Source: Bolinopsis microptera
Taxonomy: Eukaryota > Ctenophora > Tentaculata > Lobata > Bolinopsidae
Direction: 5' to 3'
NCBI RefSeq assembly: GCF_026151205.1
Contig: NC_087084.1
Coordinates: forward strand, 1,774,312-1,838,311
DNA: 64,000 nucleotides
Shown: in pieces, positions 13,901-28,900 of the stretch
Layout of the letters: every line of letters begins with the position of its first letter
Position numbering within the stretch: the stretch's first letter is position 1
Notes under the pieces: model-generated
Seen by the model: the letters and a program-made list of their open reading frames with translations, nothing else
The model's database searches: none
Told to the model about the DNA's origin: nothing
Made by a program: the position numbers and the translations under genes

Positions 13901-16900
13901 TTCCTCCTCATATTAGATATACGCTACGCATGAACGGTTAGTAACCAGGGTAACCAGGGTAACCAGGGTAACTCTACCCTTCCTCCTCATATTAGATATA
14001 CGCTACGCATGAACGGTTAGTTACCAGGGTAACCAGGGTAACTCTACCCTTCCTCCTCATATTAGATATACGCTACGCATGAACGGTTAGTAACCAGGGT
14101 AACCAGGGTAACCAGGGTAACTCTACCCTTCCTCCTCATATTAGATATACGCTACGCATAAACGGTTAGTAACCAGGGTAACCAGGGTAACTCTACCCTT
14201 CCTCCTCATATTAGATATACGCTACGCATGAACGGTTAGTAACCAGGGTAACCAGGGTAACCAGGGTAACCAGGGTAACTCTACCCTTCCTCCTCATATT
14301 AGATATACGCTACGCATGAACGGTTAGTAACCAGGGTAACCAGGGTAACCAGGGTAACTCTACCCTTCCTCCTCATATTAGATATACGCTACGCATGAAC
14401 GGTTAGTAACCAGGGTAACTCTACCCTTCCTCCTCATATTAGATATACGCTACGCATGAACGGTTAGTAACCAGGGTAACCAGGGTAACCAGGGTAACTC
14501 TACCCTTCCTCCTCATATTAGATATACGCTACGCATGAACGGTTAGTAACCAGGGTAACCAGGGTAACCAGGGTAACCAGGGTAACCAGGGTAACTCTAC
14601 CCTTCCTCCTCATATTAAATATACGCTACGCATGAACGGTTAGTTACCAGGGTAACTGTACCCTTCCTCCTCATATTAGATATACGCTACGCATGAACGG
14701 TTAGTTACTCTACCCTTCCTCCTCATATTAAATATACGCTACGCATGAACGGTTAGTAACCAGGGTAACCAGGGTAACTCTACCCTTCCTCCTCATATTA
14801 GATATACGCTACGCATGAACGGTTAGTAACCAGGGTAACCAGGGTAACCAGGGTAACCAGGGTAACTCTACCCTTCCTCCTCATATTAAATATACGCTAC
14901 GCATGAACGGTTAGTAACCAGGGTAACCAGGGTAACCAGGGTAACTCTACCCTTCCTCCTCATATTAGATATACGCTACGCATGAACGGTTAGTAACCAG
15001 GGTAACCAGGGTAACTCTACCCTTCCTCCTCATATTAGATATACGCTACGCATGAACGGTTAGTAACCAGGGTAACCAGGGTAACCAGGGTAACCAGGGT
15101 AACTCTACCCTTCCTCCTCATATTAGATATACGCTACGCATGAACGGTTAGTAACCAGGGTAACCAGGGTAACTCTACCCTTCCTCCTCATATTAGATAT
15201 ACGCTACGCATGAACGGTTAGTAACCAGGGTAACCAGGGTAACCAGGGTAACCAGGGTAACCAGGGTAACCAGGGTAACCAGGGTAACCAGGGTAACTCT
15301 ACCCTTCCTCCTCATATTAGATATACGCTACGCATGAACGGTTAGTAACCAGGGTAACCAGGGTAACCAGGGTAACTCTACCCTTCCTCCTCATATTAGA
15401 TATACGCTACGCATGAACGGTTAGTTACCAGGGTAACCAGGGTAACTCTACCCTTCCTCCTCATATTAGATATACGCTACGCATGAACGGTTAGTTACCA
15501 GGGTAACCAGGGTAACCAGGGTAACTCTACCCTTCCTCCTCATATTAGATATACGCTACGCATGAACGGTTAGTAACCAGGGTAACCAGGGTAACCAGGG
15601 TAACTCTACCCTTCCTCCTCATATTAGATATACGCTACGCATGAACGGTTAGTAACCAGGGTAACCAGGGTAACCTGGGTAACTCTACCCTTCCTCCTCA
15701 TATTAGATATACGCTACGCATGAACGGTTAGAATCATCTTATTTTCACTGAATTTTAACCTATTTCATGGATTTTTAGCTTCACTAGAAAATCAATGAAT
15801 ATTGTATATATACAATATTCATTGATTTTCTATATATATAATACATATTAAACATGAACTTGATATTTTGCATGATAAATATGTGTTAGTACCTACTGAT
15901 AAAGCTGCTAATAATATTACTATTGTATGTAAGAAGTTTTACATTTCGAAGATTCATGAAGAACTGGCTTCAGATAATTTCGAGATGATTGACAGGTCAG
16001 TTGATGACATTGTCCAAGAACATGAAAAGTTTATGTTAAAATATGGAATTAAATTATTACCTGAAAATCGTAAATTACCGTATTTATATATTACCCCTAA
16101 ACAGCATAAATCGCCAGTGGGTTTTAGATTTATTACTTCAGGTGCTGCATGTAGCTTACAGCAACTTTCTAAATATGTGGGAATTTGTCTTAAATCTTTA
16201 TTGCATTCAGCTAAAAATAGGTCACTTTATGATAATAAATTTCACTCGAGAAATGATTTCTATGTTATAGACAATAACGAGCCTGTTATAGATTTTATTC
16301 ACGCTAATAACTTGAGAATGGGTTCTAAATCTATTAATACTTACGATTTCTCTACTCTTTATACTTCCATTCCTCATACACAATTAAAAGCTAATCTTTT
16401 AAAGTTTATCAACCGTGTTTTTGGATTTAAAGAGAAGCCGTTTATCATTCCTAATATTTATACGAAAAGAGCTTATTTTAGCCAAGGACGTAGTTCTAAT
16501 AAGACTAGTTTCAGCAAAGATGAGCTTATAGAATGTGTTAACTATTTGATCGATAATTCTTTTGTTATTTATCAAGGCAAGATATACAAGCAAGTTATTG
16601 GGATCCCGATGGGGACTAATGCAGGACCTCAGATTGCTAATACTTATTTACATGTGTTTGAATATGAGTATATCAAGAAACTCATAGAAAATGGTGATGA
16701 GGTTGCACTTAAGAGTTTGGAAAATATATTTCGATATCAAGATGATCTTATTTCGTTTAATGATAGTGGTCTATTAGGGAATATTTTAGGAGATATCTAT
16801 CCTACGGAGATGATTGTAAACTGTACTAATGTTTCACCGCGTAAGTGCAATTATCTAGATTTATGTATTAGCATTTACAGGGGCAAGTTTAGAGTAACAC

Positions 16901-19900
16901 TTTATGATAAACGGAAAGACTATAGTTTTAATGTCATTTCTTATCCTTTTTTAGATGGGAATATCCCAAAGAATCTTTCTTACGGGGTATTTATTTCTCA
17001 GCTTGTTAGATTCGCTAACATTAATACCACAGTAGAGGGATTTTATAGTAACATTTGTGAAGTTAAGAAGCTTGTAAATCAAGGCTTTATTCCTGCTGCC
17101 TTGCGCAAAAAGTTTTTGAAGTTTTACAATTCTAAACTTAATATCTGGTGTAAATTTGGGGTAGATATTTACGATCGTGTTATCAAAATATTTGATTAGG
17201 AATGTGTAGACTGTTGATATGTTGGAGTAGTTCATATTTGTTTGTCCTTCATATATCGCTTTTATTAATTTGGACCTTGAATCTTGAGTGTAATGTGCCT
17301 TTTCTCTTCGGCTCACGCTTCCCGCGTGTGGTTGTACCTGGAACCTAGATTGAGTTCCTATTTTCACCTTATTTACATTATTTGAGTTATTTCGTGCGTG
17401 TCTAGGGATCTCTTTGGTGAGATGAGTTGTTGTATAATTAGTACTATTTAGTTGACCTAGTTTATATTCTTATTTTATTTTACCCTTTTCAGTTTTTAGA
17501 TGATTTATGTTATTTGCATGCTCATGTTATAATAGAGTTTGAAGCATTGTTGCGTTTTGGGGCTTTGTAATACTATGACGGCATTGCTTTGAATTTGAAT
17601 TTCTGATGATATTGATTTTCACTTTCAGTGCTATGTAACCTGGCAGTAACGTTGTAAAGGACTTTGAGGGGGTCTGTAGTCCCCCCGCATAGTATGTTTG
17701 TGTTTCAATGATTTGTAAACTGAAGACGTAAATATATAATAATAGATATGTTTATTCGTTCCAACAGTCTTTTCCTCTAGTTAGTGTCAATAATTAAATA
17801 TTAAATTAATAAATAAATATCATTTATTAAATGAATCTAAAATACTAAACTACTAGGAGAACTGAAGGTGGGTACTGGGGAGATAGCAGAGAGGTTCTGG
17901 TCCCCTAACCCTCTTAATGGCTTCTCTCACAGACGCTACGAGTGGTCCGGCTTTGTCTTCCTGCAGGTTGGTTGTTTTTTGTATTACCCTGGTTATCAGG
18001 GTAATACCAGGGTAACCAGGGTATTATACCTGGGTAACCAGGGTAATACCAGGGTAACCAGGGTAATGCCAGGGTAACCAGGGTACTATACCTGGGTAAC
18101 CAGGGTACTATACCTGGGTAACCAGGGTATTATACCCGGGTAACCAGGGTAATAACAGGGCAACCAGGGTAATACCAGGGTAACCAGGGTAATACCAGGG
18201 TAACCAGGGTAACCAGGGTAATACCAGGGTAACCAGGGTAATACCAGGGTAACCAGGGCAATACCAGGGTAACCAGGGTATTATACCTGGGTAACCAGGG
18301 TATTATACCCGGGTAACCAGGGTAATACCAGGGTAACCAGGGTAATACCAGGGTAACTAGGGTAATGCCAGGGTAACCAGGGTAATACAAGGGTAACCAG
18401 GGTAACCAGGGTAATACCAGGGTAACCAGGGTAATGCCAGGGTTACCAGGGTAATACCAGGGTAATACCAGGGTAACCAGGGTAACCAGGGTAATACAAG
18501 GGTAACCAGGGTAACCAGGGTAATACCAGGGTAACTAGGGTAATGCCAGGATTACCAGGGTAATACAAGGGTAACCAGGGTAACCAGGGTAATACCAGGG
18601 TAACTAGGGTAATGCCAGGGTTACCAGGGTAATACAAGGGTAACCAGGGTAACACAAGGGTAACCAGGGTAACACCAGTCTAAATTCTCTCTCAGGATAT
18701 AGTAGACAGGTCAATAATCGCACTACAAGAAGAGAGGGCGGGGATCACTACCACTCAAGTTCTACCTGCCAGTTACATACAGGAAATACCTTACCCTTGT
18801 CATTGCTGGGACGCGTGAGTTATAGTTACCTAGATACGTTAGTTATAGTTAACTAAAGGGTAACCAGGGTAACCAGGGTAACCAGGGTAACCAGGGTAAC
18901 CAGGGTAACCAGGGTAACCAGGGTAACCAGGGTAACCAGGGTAACCAGGGTAACCAGGGTAACCAGGGTAACCAGGGTAACCAGGGTAACCAGGGTAACC
19001 AGGGTAACCAGGGTAACCAGGGTAACCAGGGTAACCAGGGTAACCAGGGTAACCAGGGTAACCAGGGTAACCAGGGTAACCAGGGTAACCAGGGTAACCA
19101 GGGTAACCAGGGTAACCAGGGTAACCAGGGTAACCAGGGTAACCAGGGTAACCAGGGTAACCAGGGTAACCAGGGTAACCAGGGTAACCAGGGTAACCAG
19201 GGTAACCAGGGTAGCCAGGGTAACCATGGTAACCAGGGTAGCCAGGGTAACCAGGGTAACCAGGGTAACCAGGGTAACCAGGGTAAACAGGGTAACCAGG
19301 GTAACCAGGGTAACCAGGGTAACCAGGGTAACCAGGGTAACCAGGGTAACCAGGGTAACCAGGGTAACCAGGGTAACCAGGGTAACCAGGGTAACCAGGG
19401 TAACCAGGGTAACCAGGGTAACCAGGGTAACCAGGGTAACCAGGGTAACCAGGGTAACCAGGGTAACCAGGGTAACCAGGGTAACCAGGGTAACCAGGGT
19501 AACCAGGGTAACCAGGGTAACCATGGTAATAGTCCTGTTTCTCCAGGTTTCTGAAGAACTCAATAATGGTACTACCCATGGCTCTGTGTGTAAGCTTCAT
19601 CTACAGCGTGTGTGTTATTGTGAGGAACGTGGTTCATGAGAAGGAGATGAGAATAAGGGAGGCCATGCAACAGGTTAGTCTAAATAATTAATTAATTAGT
19701 TGATTAATCAATTCATTAATTAATTGGTTGATTAATGAATGGTTAGTAGGTTAGTCACACTAGGTACTTTTTATTTTTCATTTAAACAAATTCTTTAAAT
19801 TCTTTAAATTCAATGAATTAATTTTTTATTTAAAAATAGTAGATATAGGCGGGGAAGTGACTCGTAATATTAATTTGGGGTTTAATTGGACAATCTAAAA

Positions 19901-22900
19901 GTGATCTATTATTTATTACAAATTAATCATTTACCAATGATCAATAACGTCAGTTGTTTTAATTTTGTTACTTGATTAACTAATCAATTAATCAATTAAT
20001 TAATTAACTTATTACAGATGGGTCTGAGTAACTCAGTGCATTGGTGCTCGTGGTTCATTACTAGTATGCTGCAGATGAGTCTAACATCTACAATGCTTGT
20101 AGCCATCCTGTTCTTTGGTGAGATTCATACTGTGAAAATATTAGTTCGTCCTTTAAACATAAAACGGTTTCAATAGAATTTCACGTACCCCATTGCAAGA
20201 ATGGCAATAAAATTTCATCATTGAGACAAATATTCCAAAAATGTTATTTTAAGACGGTCTCTGTCTAACATAATTGATGAGTAATTTGGTTCTCAGGTAA
20301 CATACTGCGTCACAGTGACCCACTGTTGCTATGGTTATTCTTTCACGCTGGAGCGTTAGCAACCGTCAGCTTCTGCTTTCTGCTCAGCGTTTTCTTCAGG
20401 TAACCAATCAGGAGGCTTTATTCTAGTAACGTGACCTAAACTAACTAATCAGGAGGCTTTATTCTAGTCACGTGACCTAAACTAACCAATCAGGAGACTT
20501 TATTCTAGTCACGTGACCGAAACTAACCAATCAGGAGGCTTTATTCTAGTCACGTGACCTAGACTAACCAATCAGGAGGCTTTATTTTAGTCTGTCACAA
20601 CAACTCGTTTAATCTTGTTCATATATCATCATATTCTCATTCCAATTACATGTCGTACAGTAATCTGTGTGACACAAGTGTAATCTGCTCATGTGATTTT
20701 CAGTGAAGCGAAGTTGGCAGCAGCAGGTTCAGGACTAGTCTACATTGTGATGTATCTGCCATACACGTGCATCTCTCAGAGTGACGGAGGCGTGGGTAAC
20801 TGGGGCAAATCTGTAGTGGTAAGTGAGGAAAATCTTTAGTGGTAAGTGGAGCAAATCTGTAGTGGTTAGTGGAGCAAATCTGTAGTGGTAAGTGAGGCAA
20901 ATCTGTAGTGGTAAGTGAGGCAAATCTGTAGTGGTAAGTGGAGCAAATCTGTAGTGGTGAGTGGGGCAAATCTGTAGTGGTAAGTGGAGCAAATCTGTAG
21001 TGGTAAGTAGGTTAAATCTGTAGTGGTAAGTGGGGAAAATCTGTAGTGGTAAGTAGGTTAAATCTGTAGTGGTAAGTGGGGCAAATCTTTAGTGGTCAGT
21101 AGGTTAAATCTGTAGTGGTAAGTGGGGCAAATCTGTAGTGGTAGGTGGAGCAAATCTTTAGTGGTAAGTGGAGCAAATCTGTAGTGGTAAGTGGAGCAAA
21201 TCTGTAGTGGTAAGTGAGGCAAATCTGTAGTGGTAAGTGAGCAAATCTGTAGTGGTAAGTGGAGCAAATCTGTAGTGGTAAGTGGGGCAAATCTGTAGTG
21301 GTAAGTGGAGCAAATCTGTAGTGGTAAGTAGGTTAAATCTGTAGTGGTAAGTGGGGAAAATCTGTAGTGGTAAGTAGGTTAAATCTGTAGTGGTAAGTGG
21401 GGCAAATCTTTAGTGGTAAGTAGGTTAAATCTGTAGTGGTAAGTGGGGCAAATCTGTAGTGGTAGGTGGAGCAAATCTTTAGTGGTAAGTGGGGCAAATC
21501 TGTAGTGGTAAGTAAGGCAAATCTGTAGTGGTAAGCGGAGCAAATCTGTAGTGGTAAGTGGAGCGAATCTGTAGTGGTTAGTGGAGCAAATCTGTAGTGG
21601 TAAGTGGGGTAAATCTGTAGTGGTAAGTGGAGCAAATCTGTAGTGGTAAGTGGGGTAAATCTGTAGTGGTAAGTGGAGCAAATCTGTAGTGGTAAGTGGA
21701 GCAAATCTGTAGTGGTTAGTGGAGCAAATCTTTAGTGGTAAGTGGAGCAAATCTGTAGTGGTGAGTGGGGCAAATCTGTAGTGGTAAGTGGAGCAAATCT
21801 GTAGTGGTAAGTAGGTTAAATCTGTAGTGGTAAGTGGGGCAAATCTTTAGTGGTAAGTAGGTTAAATCTGTAGTGGTAAGTGGGGCAAATCTGTAGTGGT
21901 AGGTGGAGCAAATCTTTAGTGGTAAGTGGGGCAAATCTGTAGTGGTAAGTAAGGCAAATCTGTAGTGGTAAGCGGAGCAAATCTGTAGTGGTAAGTGGAG
22001 CAAATCTGTAGTGGTAAGTGGAGCAAATCTGTAGTGGTAAGTGGAGCGAATATGTAGTGGTAAGTGGAGCAAATCTTTAGTGGTAAGTGGAGCGAATCTG
22101 TAGTGGTAAGTGGATCAAATCTGTAGTGGTAAGTGGGGTAAATCTGTAGTGGTAAGTGGGGTAAATCTGTAGTGGTAAGTGGAGCAAATCTGTAGTGGTA
22201 AGTAGGGTAAATCTGTAGTGGTAAGTGGAGCAAATCTGTAGTGGTAAGTGGGGAAAATCTGTAGTGGTAAGTGGGGAAAATCTGTAGTGGTAAGTGGGGT
22301 AAATCTGTAGTGGTAAGTGGGGTAAATCTGTAGTTGTTAGTGAGGCAAATCTGTAGTGGTAAGTGAGGCAAATCTGTAGTGATAAGTAGGGTAAATCTGT
22401 AGTGGTAAGTAGGGTAAATCTGTAGTTGTTAGTGAGGCAAATCTGTAGTGGTAAGTAGGGTAAATCTGTAGTGGTAAGTGGAGCAAATCTGTAGTGGTAA
22501 GTGGGGAAAATCTGTAGTGGTAAGTGGGGTAAATCTGTAGTGGTAAGTGGGGTAAATCTGTAGTTGTTAGTGAGGCAAATCTGTAGTGGTAAGTGGGGCA
22601 AATCTGTAGTGGTAAGTGGGGCAAATCTGTAGTGGTAAGTGGATCAAATCTTTAGTGGTAAGTGGGGTAAATCTGTAGTGGTAAGTGGGGTAAATCTGTA
22701 GTTGTTAGTGAGGCAAATCTGTAGTGGTAAGTGGAGCAAATCTGTAGTGGTAAGTGGAGCAAATCTGTAGTGGTAAGTGGAGCAAATCTTTAGTGGTAAG
22801 TGGAGCAAATCTGTAGTGGTAAGTGGAGCGAATCTGTAGTGGTTAGTGAGGCAAATCTGTAGTGGTAAGTGGAGCAAATCTGTAGTGGTAAGTAGGGTAA

Positions 22901-25900
22901 ATCTGTAGTGGTAAGTAGAGCAAATCTGTAGTGGTAAGTGGAGCGAATTTGTAGTGGTAAGTAGAGCAAATCTGTAGTGGTAAGTGGAGCAAATCTGTAG
23001 TGGTTAGTGGAGCAAATCTGTAGTGGTAAGTAGAGCAAATCTGTAGTGGTAAGTAGGGTAAATCTGTAGTGGTAAGTAGAGCAAATCTGTAGTGGTAAGT
23101 GGAGCGAATTTGTAGTGGTAAGTAGAGCAAATCTGTAGTGGTAAGCGGAGCAAATCTGTAGTGGTTAGTGGAGCAAATCTGTAGTGGTAAGTAGAGCAAA
23201 TCTGTAGTGGTAAGTGGGGCAAATCTGTAGTGGTAAGTAGAGCAAATCTGTAGTGGTAAGTGGGGCAAATCTGTAGTGGTAAGTAGAGCAAATCTGTAGT
23301 GGTAAGTGGGGCAAATCTGTAGTGGTAAGTAGACCAAATCTGTAGTGGTAAGTGGGGCAAATCTGTAGTGGTAAGTAGGGTAAATATGTAGTGGTAAGTA
23401 GAGCAAATCTGTAGTGGTAACTGGAGCAAATCTGTAGTGGTAAGTGGAGCAAATCTGTAGTGGTTAGTGGAGCAAATCTGTAGTGGTAAGTAGAGCAAAT
23501 CTGTAGTGGTAAGTGGGGCAAATCTGTAGTGGTAAGTGGGGCAAATCTGTAGTGGTAAGTAGAGCAAATCTGTAGTGGTAAGTGGGGCAAATCTGTAGTG
23601 GTAAGTGGGGCAAATCTGTAGTGGTAAGTAGAGCAAATCTGTAGTGGTAAGTGGAGCAAATCTGTATTGGTAAGTGGAGCAAATCTGTAGTGGTAAGTGA
23701 GGCAAATCTTTAGTGGTAAGTGGAGCAAATCTGTAGTGGTAAGTGGAGCAAATCTCCTCCCTCTTCACAAGGCCTCCCTCTTCACTAGGAGGCCAGAAAC
23801 CGTTGACCAAACCAGAGAGAGAGAGAAGTGGAGCAAATCTGTAGTGGTAAGTGGGGCAAATCTGTAGTGGTAAGTGTGGCAAATCTGTAGTGGTAAGTGG
23901 GGCAAATCTGTGGTGGTAAGTGAGGCAAATCTGTAGTGGTAAGTGGGGCAAATCTTTAGTGGTAAGTGGAGCAAATCTGTAGTGGTAAGTGGGGCAAATC
24001 TGTAGTGATAAGTGGAGCAAATCTATAGTGGTAAGTGGGGTAAATCTGTAGTGGTAAGTGGAGCGAATATGATAATGATACGAGGAACAATATTAATCTA
24101 AATTGTCCTTAAGGCGGAATTCATCTAAAAAATGTTTACATAAAAGTAACATAAAATGGGGCCAAAAGTAACATTACATTTAATTACAGAGTTTGTTTAG
24201 CACGAGTGCGTTTGGCATGGGTACGGAGTACATAGTGCGATTCGAGGAACAAGGAGTGGGACTGCGTTGGCACACCCTCAATCAGGGCGTGGTCAGTTAC
24301 TTTTGTTCGTAATCAACGTATTTTGCTTATTGTTAATTAGTATAAGCCATAATTAATTTATGCTTCTTCCTGTCAAAATCAGAGCTGAATTTTCAATTCG
24401 CCCAATTTTTAAATAATATATTAGCTCAGTGCTACATAACATGGTCAAGATTTTGACGATTTTAAAAAACCTGGAATGTTTTTAACCACTACTTATTGAT
24501 GCTTCTTTTTGTCAAAAACATAGGTAGAACTGAATTTTTAACGGCGATTCACCCAATTTTTAAAAATTTTAAAATTCATAAGCACAGCGCTTTTAACTTT
24601 TTAATGTAACGTAACGAAATCAAGATTTCGATTATTTTTAAAAGCCTGAAATTGTCACTTGATATTTTGAATTTTCAGTTTCCCACAGACGAGTATAACA
24701 TGGTGAAGTGTTTTCTCGCTCTGATTGGAGATGCTATCATATACTTCCTTTTAGCGCTCTACATTGAGGTTTTCTTTCACATTAATTGTTTTCTTTCACT
24801 TCAGGCCAGCTAATACACAAATTATGTTGAATCTCTATTATTTAAAAACACGTTATAATTGTAAAACTAAAAACAGGGTGTTTTCCCGGGGAGATATGGA
24901 GTGCCCAAACCCTGGTATTTCCCGTTAAAGTTCATGTTTTGGTGCAGACACCCCTCCCCCACCAGAAACAGGCACAACTCATTCGAACTGCCAGGTTAGC
25001 ACTTATTACACATATTACACATATTATACACATATTACACATATTACACATATTACACATATATTACACATATTACACATATTACACATATTACACATAT
25101 TACACATATTACACATATTACACATATTATACACATATTACACATACTACAGGGCACACCTGTGCCAGGACGTTAGCACTTGTCTCTGAGTCTCTCGGAG
25201 TTTGTTAATATTATGAAAAGCTTTGAGTATTATGGAAACTATTTTTGAATAAAAGTTTTTCTGCCGTTTCCTTGAGCAAATCTTCACAGTTTCGATCTAT
25301 TTTTTTTGATATTTGCAAGAAAAACGAATTAAAAAAAACATAGTTGGCGAAATAAATTTCCAATGGTAAAAAAAACCAATATACAATATAATTATAATAT
25401 AAATAGCCATTGGTTACTGTTAGGTTCTTTAAAAAAAGCTTGAAAATGTACGTAATAGTAAATATCTGATAGTCTGACTGTTGAATAAAATTTTAAGTTT
25501 GATATTCATTTCGGAGTCATAAAAGTACGAGTACATCTCTGCATAAACGAAACTAGTTGGAGCACTGAACGATCTTTCCCTGAAAGCAATATGATAATTA
25601 AATTTTATAGCTTCTAGTTCTAACAAAATCTCAAATTCTACCAATTCTTAAGTTAAAAGGTTAAACAACCTACCTCGCAATATTTAGCAGCGTGTACTGT
25701 CCTCATAAACACAACCTACCTCGCAATATTTAGCAGTGTGTACTGTCCTCATAAACACAACCTACCTCGCAATATTTAGCAGCGTGTACTGTCCTCATAA
25801 ACACAACCTACCTCGCAATAGTTAGCAGCGTGTACTGTCCTCATAAACACAACCTACCTCGCAATATTTAGCAGCGTGTACTGTCCTCATAAACACAACC

Positions 25901-28900
25901 TACCTCGCAATATTTAGCAGCGTGCACTGTCTTCATAAACACAACCTACCTCGCAATATTTAGCAGCGTGTACTGTCCTCATAAACACAACTTCCTCGCA
26001 ATATTTAGCAGCGTGTACTGTCTTCATAAACACAACCTACCTCGCAATATTTAGCAGCGTGTACTGTCCTCATAAACACAACCTACCTCGCAATATTTAG
26101 CAGCGTGTACTGTCCTCATAAACACAACCTACCTCGCAATATTTAGCAGTGTGTAGTGTCCTCATAAACACAACCTACCTCGCAATATTTAGCAGCGTGC
26201 ACTGTCCTCATAAACCCAACCTACCTCGCAATATTTAGCAGCGTGTACTGTCCTCATAAACACAACCTACCTCGCAATATTTAGCAGCGTGCACTGTCCT
26301 CATAAACACAACCTACCTCGCAATATTTAGCAGCGTGTACTGTCCTCATAAACACAACCTACCTCGCAATATTTAGCAGCGTGTACTGTCCTCATAAACA
26401 CAACCTACCTCGCAATATTTAGCAGTGTGCACTGTCCTCATAAACACAACCTACCTCGCAATATTTAGCAGCGTGTACTGTCCTCATAAACACAACCTAC
26501 CTCGCAATATTTAGCAGCGTGTACTGTCCTCATAAACACAATCTACCTCGTAATATTTAGCAGCGTGCACTGTCCTCATAAACACAACCTACCTTGCAAT
26601 ATTTAGCAGCGTGTACTGTCCTCATAAACACAACCTACCTTGCAATATTTAGCAGCGTGTACTGTCCTCATAAACACAACCTACCTTGCAATATTTAGCA
26701 GCGTGTACTGTCCTCATAAACACAACCTACCTCGCAATATTTAGCAGCGTGTACTGTCCTCATAAACACAACCTACCTCGCAATATTTAGCAGCGTGTAC
26801 TGTCCTCATAAACACAACCTACCTCGCAATATTTAGCAGCGTGTACTGTCCTCATAAACACAACCTACCTCGCAATATTTAGCAGCGTGTACTGTCCTCA
26901 TAAACACAACCTACCTCGCAATATTTAGCAGCGTGTACTGTCCTCATAAACACAACCTACCTCGCAATATTTAGCAGCGTGTACTGTCCTCATAAACACA
27001 ACCTACCTCGCAATATTTAGCAGCGTGTACTGTCCTCATAAACACAACCTACCTCGCAATATTTAGCAGCGTGTACTGTCCTCATAAACACAACCTACCT
27101 CGCAATATTTAGCAGCGTGTACTGTCCTCATAAACACAACCTACCTCGCAATATTTAGCAACGTGTACTGTCCTCATAAACACAACCTACCTCGCAATAT
27201 TTAGCAGCGTGTACTGTCCTCATAAACACAACCTACCTCGCAATATTTAGCAGCGTGTACTGTCCTCATAAACACAACCTACCTCGCAATATTTAGCAGC
27301 GTGTACTGTCCTCATAAACACAACCTACCTCGCAATATTTAGCAGCGTGTACTGTCCTCATAAACACAACCTACCTCGCAATATTTAGCAGCGTGTACTG
27401 TCCTCATAAACACAACCTACCTCGCAATATTTAGCAGCGTGTACTGTCCTCATAAACACAACCTACCTCGCAATATTTAGCAGCGTGTACTGTCCTCATA
27501 AACACAACCTACCTCGCAATATTTAGCAGCGTGTACTGTCCTCATAAACACAACCTACCTCGCAATATTTAGCAGCGTGTACTGTCCTCATAAACACAAC
27601 CTACCTCGCAATATTTAGCAGCGTGTACTGTCCTCATAAACACAACCTACCTCGCAATATTTAGCAGCGTGTACTGTCCTCATAAACACAACCTACCTCA
27701 CAATATTTAGCAGCGTGTACTGTCCTCATAAACACAACCTACCTTGCAATATTTAGCAGCGTGTACTGTCCTCATAAACCCAACCTACCTCGCAATATTT
27801 AGCAGCGTGTACTGTCCTCATAAACACAACCTACCTCGCAATATTTAGCAGCGTGTACTGTCCTCATAAACACAACCTACCTCGCAATATTTAGCAGCGT
27901 GTACTGTCCTCATAAACACAACCTACCTCGCAATATTTAGCAGCGTGTACTGTCCTCATAAACACAACCTACCTCGCAATATTTAGCAGCGTGTACTGTC
28001 CTCATAAACACAACCTACCTCGCAATATTTAGCAGCGTGTACTGTCCTCATAAACACAACCTACCTCGCAATATTTAGCAGCGTGTACTGTCCTCATAAA
28101 CACAACCTACCTCGCAATATTTAGCAGCGTGTACTGTCCTCATAAACACAACCTACCTCGCAATATTTAGCAGCGTGTACTGTCCTCATAAACACAACCT
28201 ACCTCGCAATATTTAGCAGCGTGTACTGTCCTCATAAACACAACCTACCTCGCAATATTTAGCAGCGTGTACTGTCCTCATAAACACAACCTACCTCGCA
28301 ATATTTAGCAGCGTGTACTGTCCTCATAAACACAACCTACCTCGCAATATTTAGCAGCGTGTACTGTCCTCATAAACACAACCTACCTCGCAATATTTAG
28401 CAGCGTGTACTGTCCTCATAAACACAACCTACCTCGCAATATTTAGCAGCGTGTACTGTCCTCATAAACACAACCTACCTCGCAATATTTAGCAGCGTGT
28501 ACTGTCCTCATAAACACAACCTACCTCGCAATATTTAGCAGCGTGTACTGTCCTCATAAACACAACCTACCTCGCAATATTTAGCAGCGTGTACTGTCCT
28601 CATAAACACAACCTACCTCGCAATATTTAGCAGCGTGCACTGTCTTCATAAACACAACCTACCTCGCAATATTTAGCAGCGTGTACTGTCCTCATAAACA
28701 CAACCTACCTCGCAATATTTAGCAGCGTGCACTGTCCTCATAAACACAACCTACCTCGCAATATTTAGCAGCGTGTACTGTCCTCATAAACACAACCTAC
28801 CTCGCAATATTTAGCAGCGTGTACTGTCCTCATAAACACAACCTACCTCGCAATATTTAGCAGCGTGTACTGTCCTCATAAACACAACCTACCTCGCAAT

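Noticed and set aside
17595-17720. Hammerhead ribozyme in the Penelope-like element, suggested by CTGATGA at 17603
   Set aside because: I could not find the matching GAAA core and stems at suitable spacing.
18839-19639. Collagen-like GYP repeats and TLV/TRV repeat proteins
   Set aside because: They come from a perfect 9-bp intronic satellite open in several phases on both strands, with no start context, signal or flanking coding sequence.
20700-24020. Series of minus-strand repeat proteins with periodic LPLQIC and YHYRFA
   Set aside because: By-products of the 23-bp donor array (69 nt = three units); no unique coding sequence around them.
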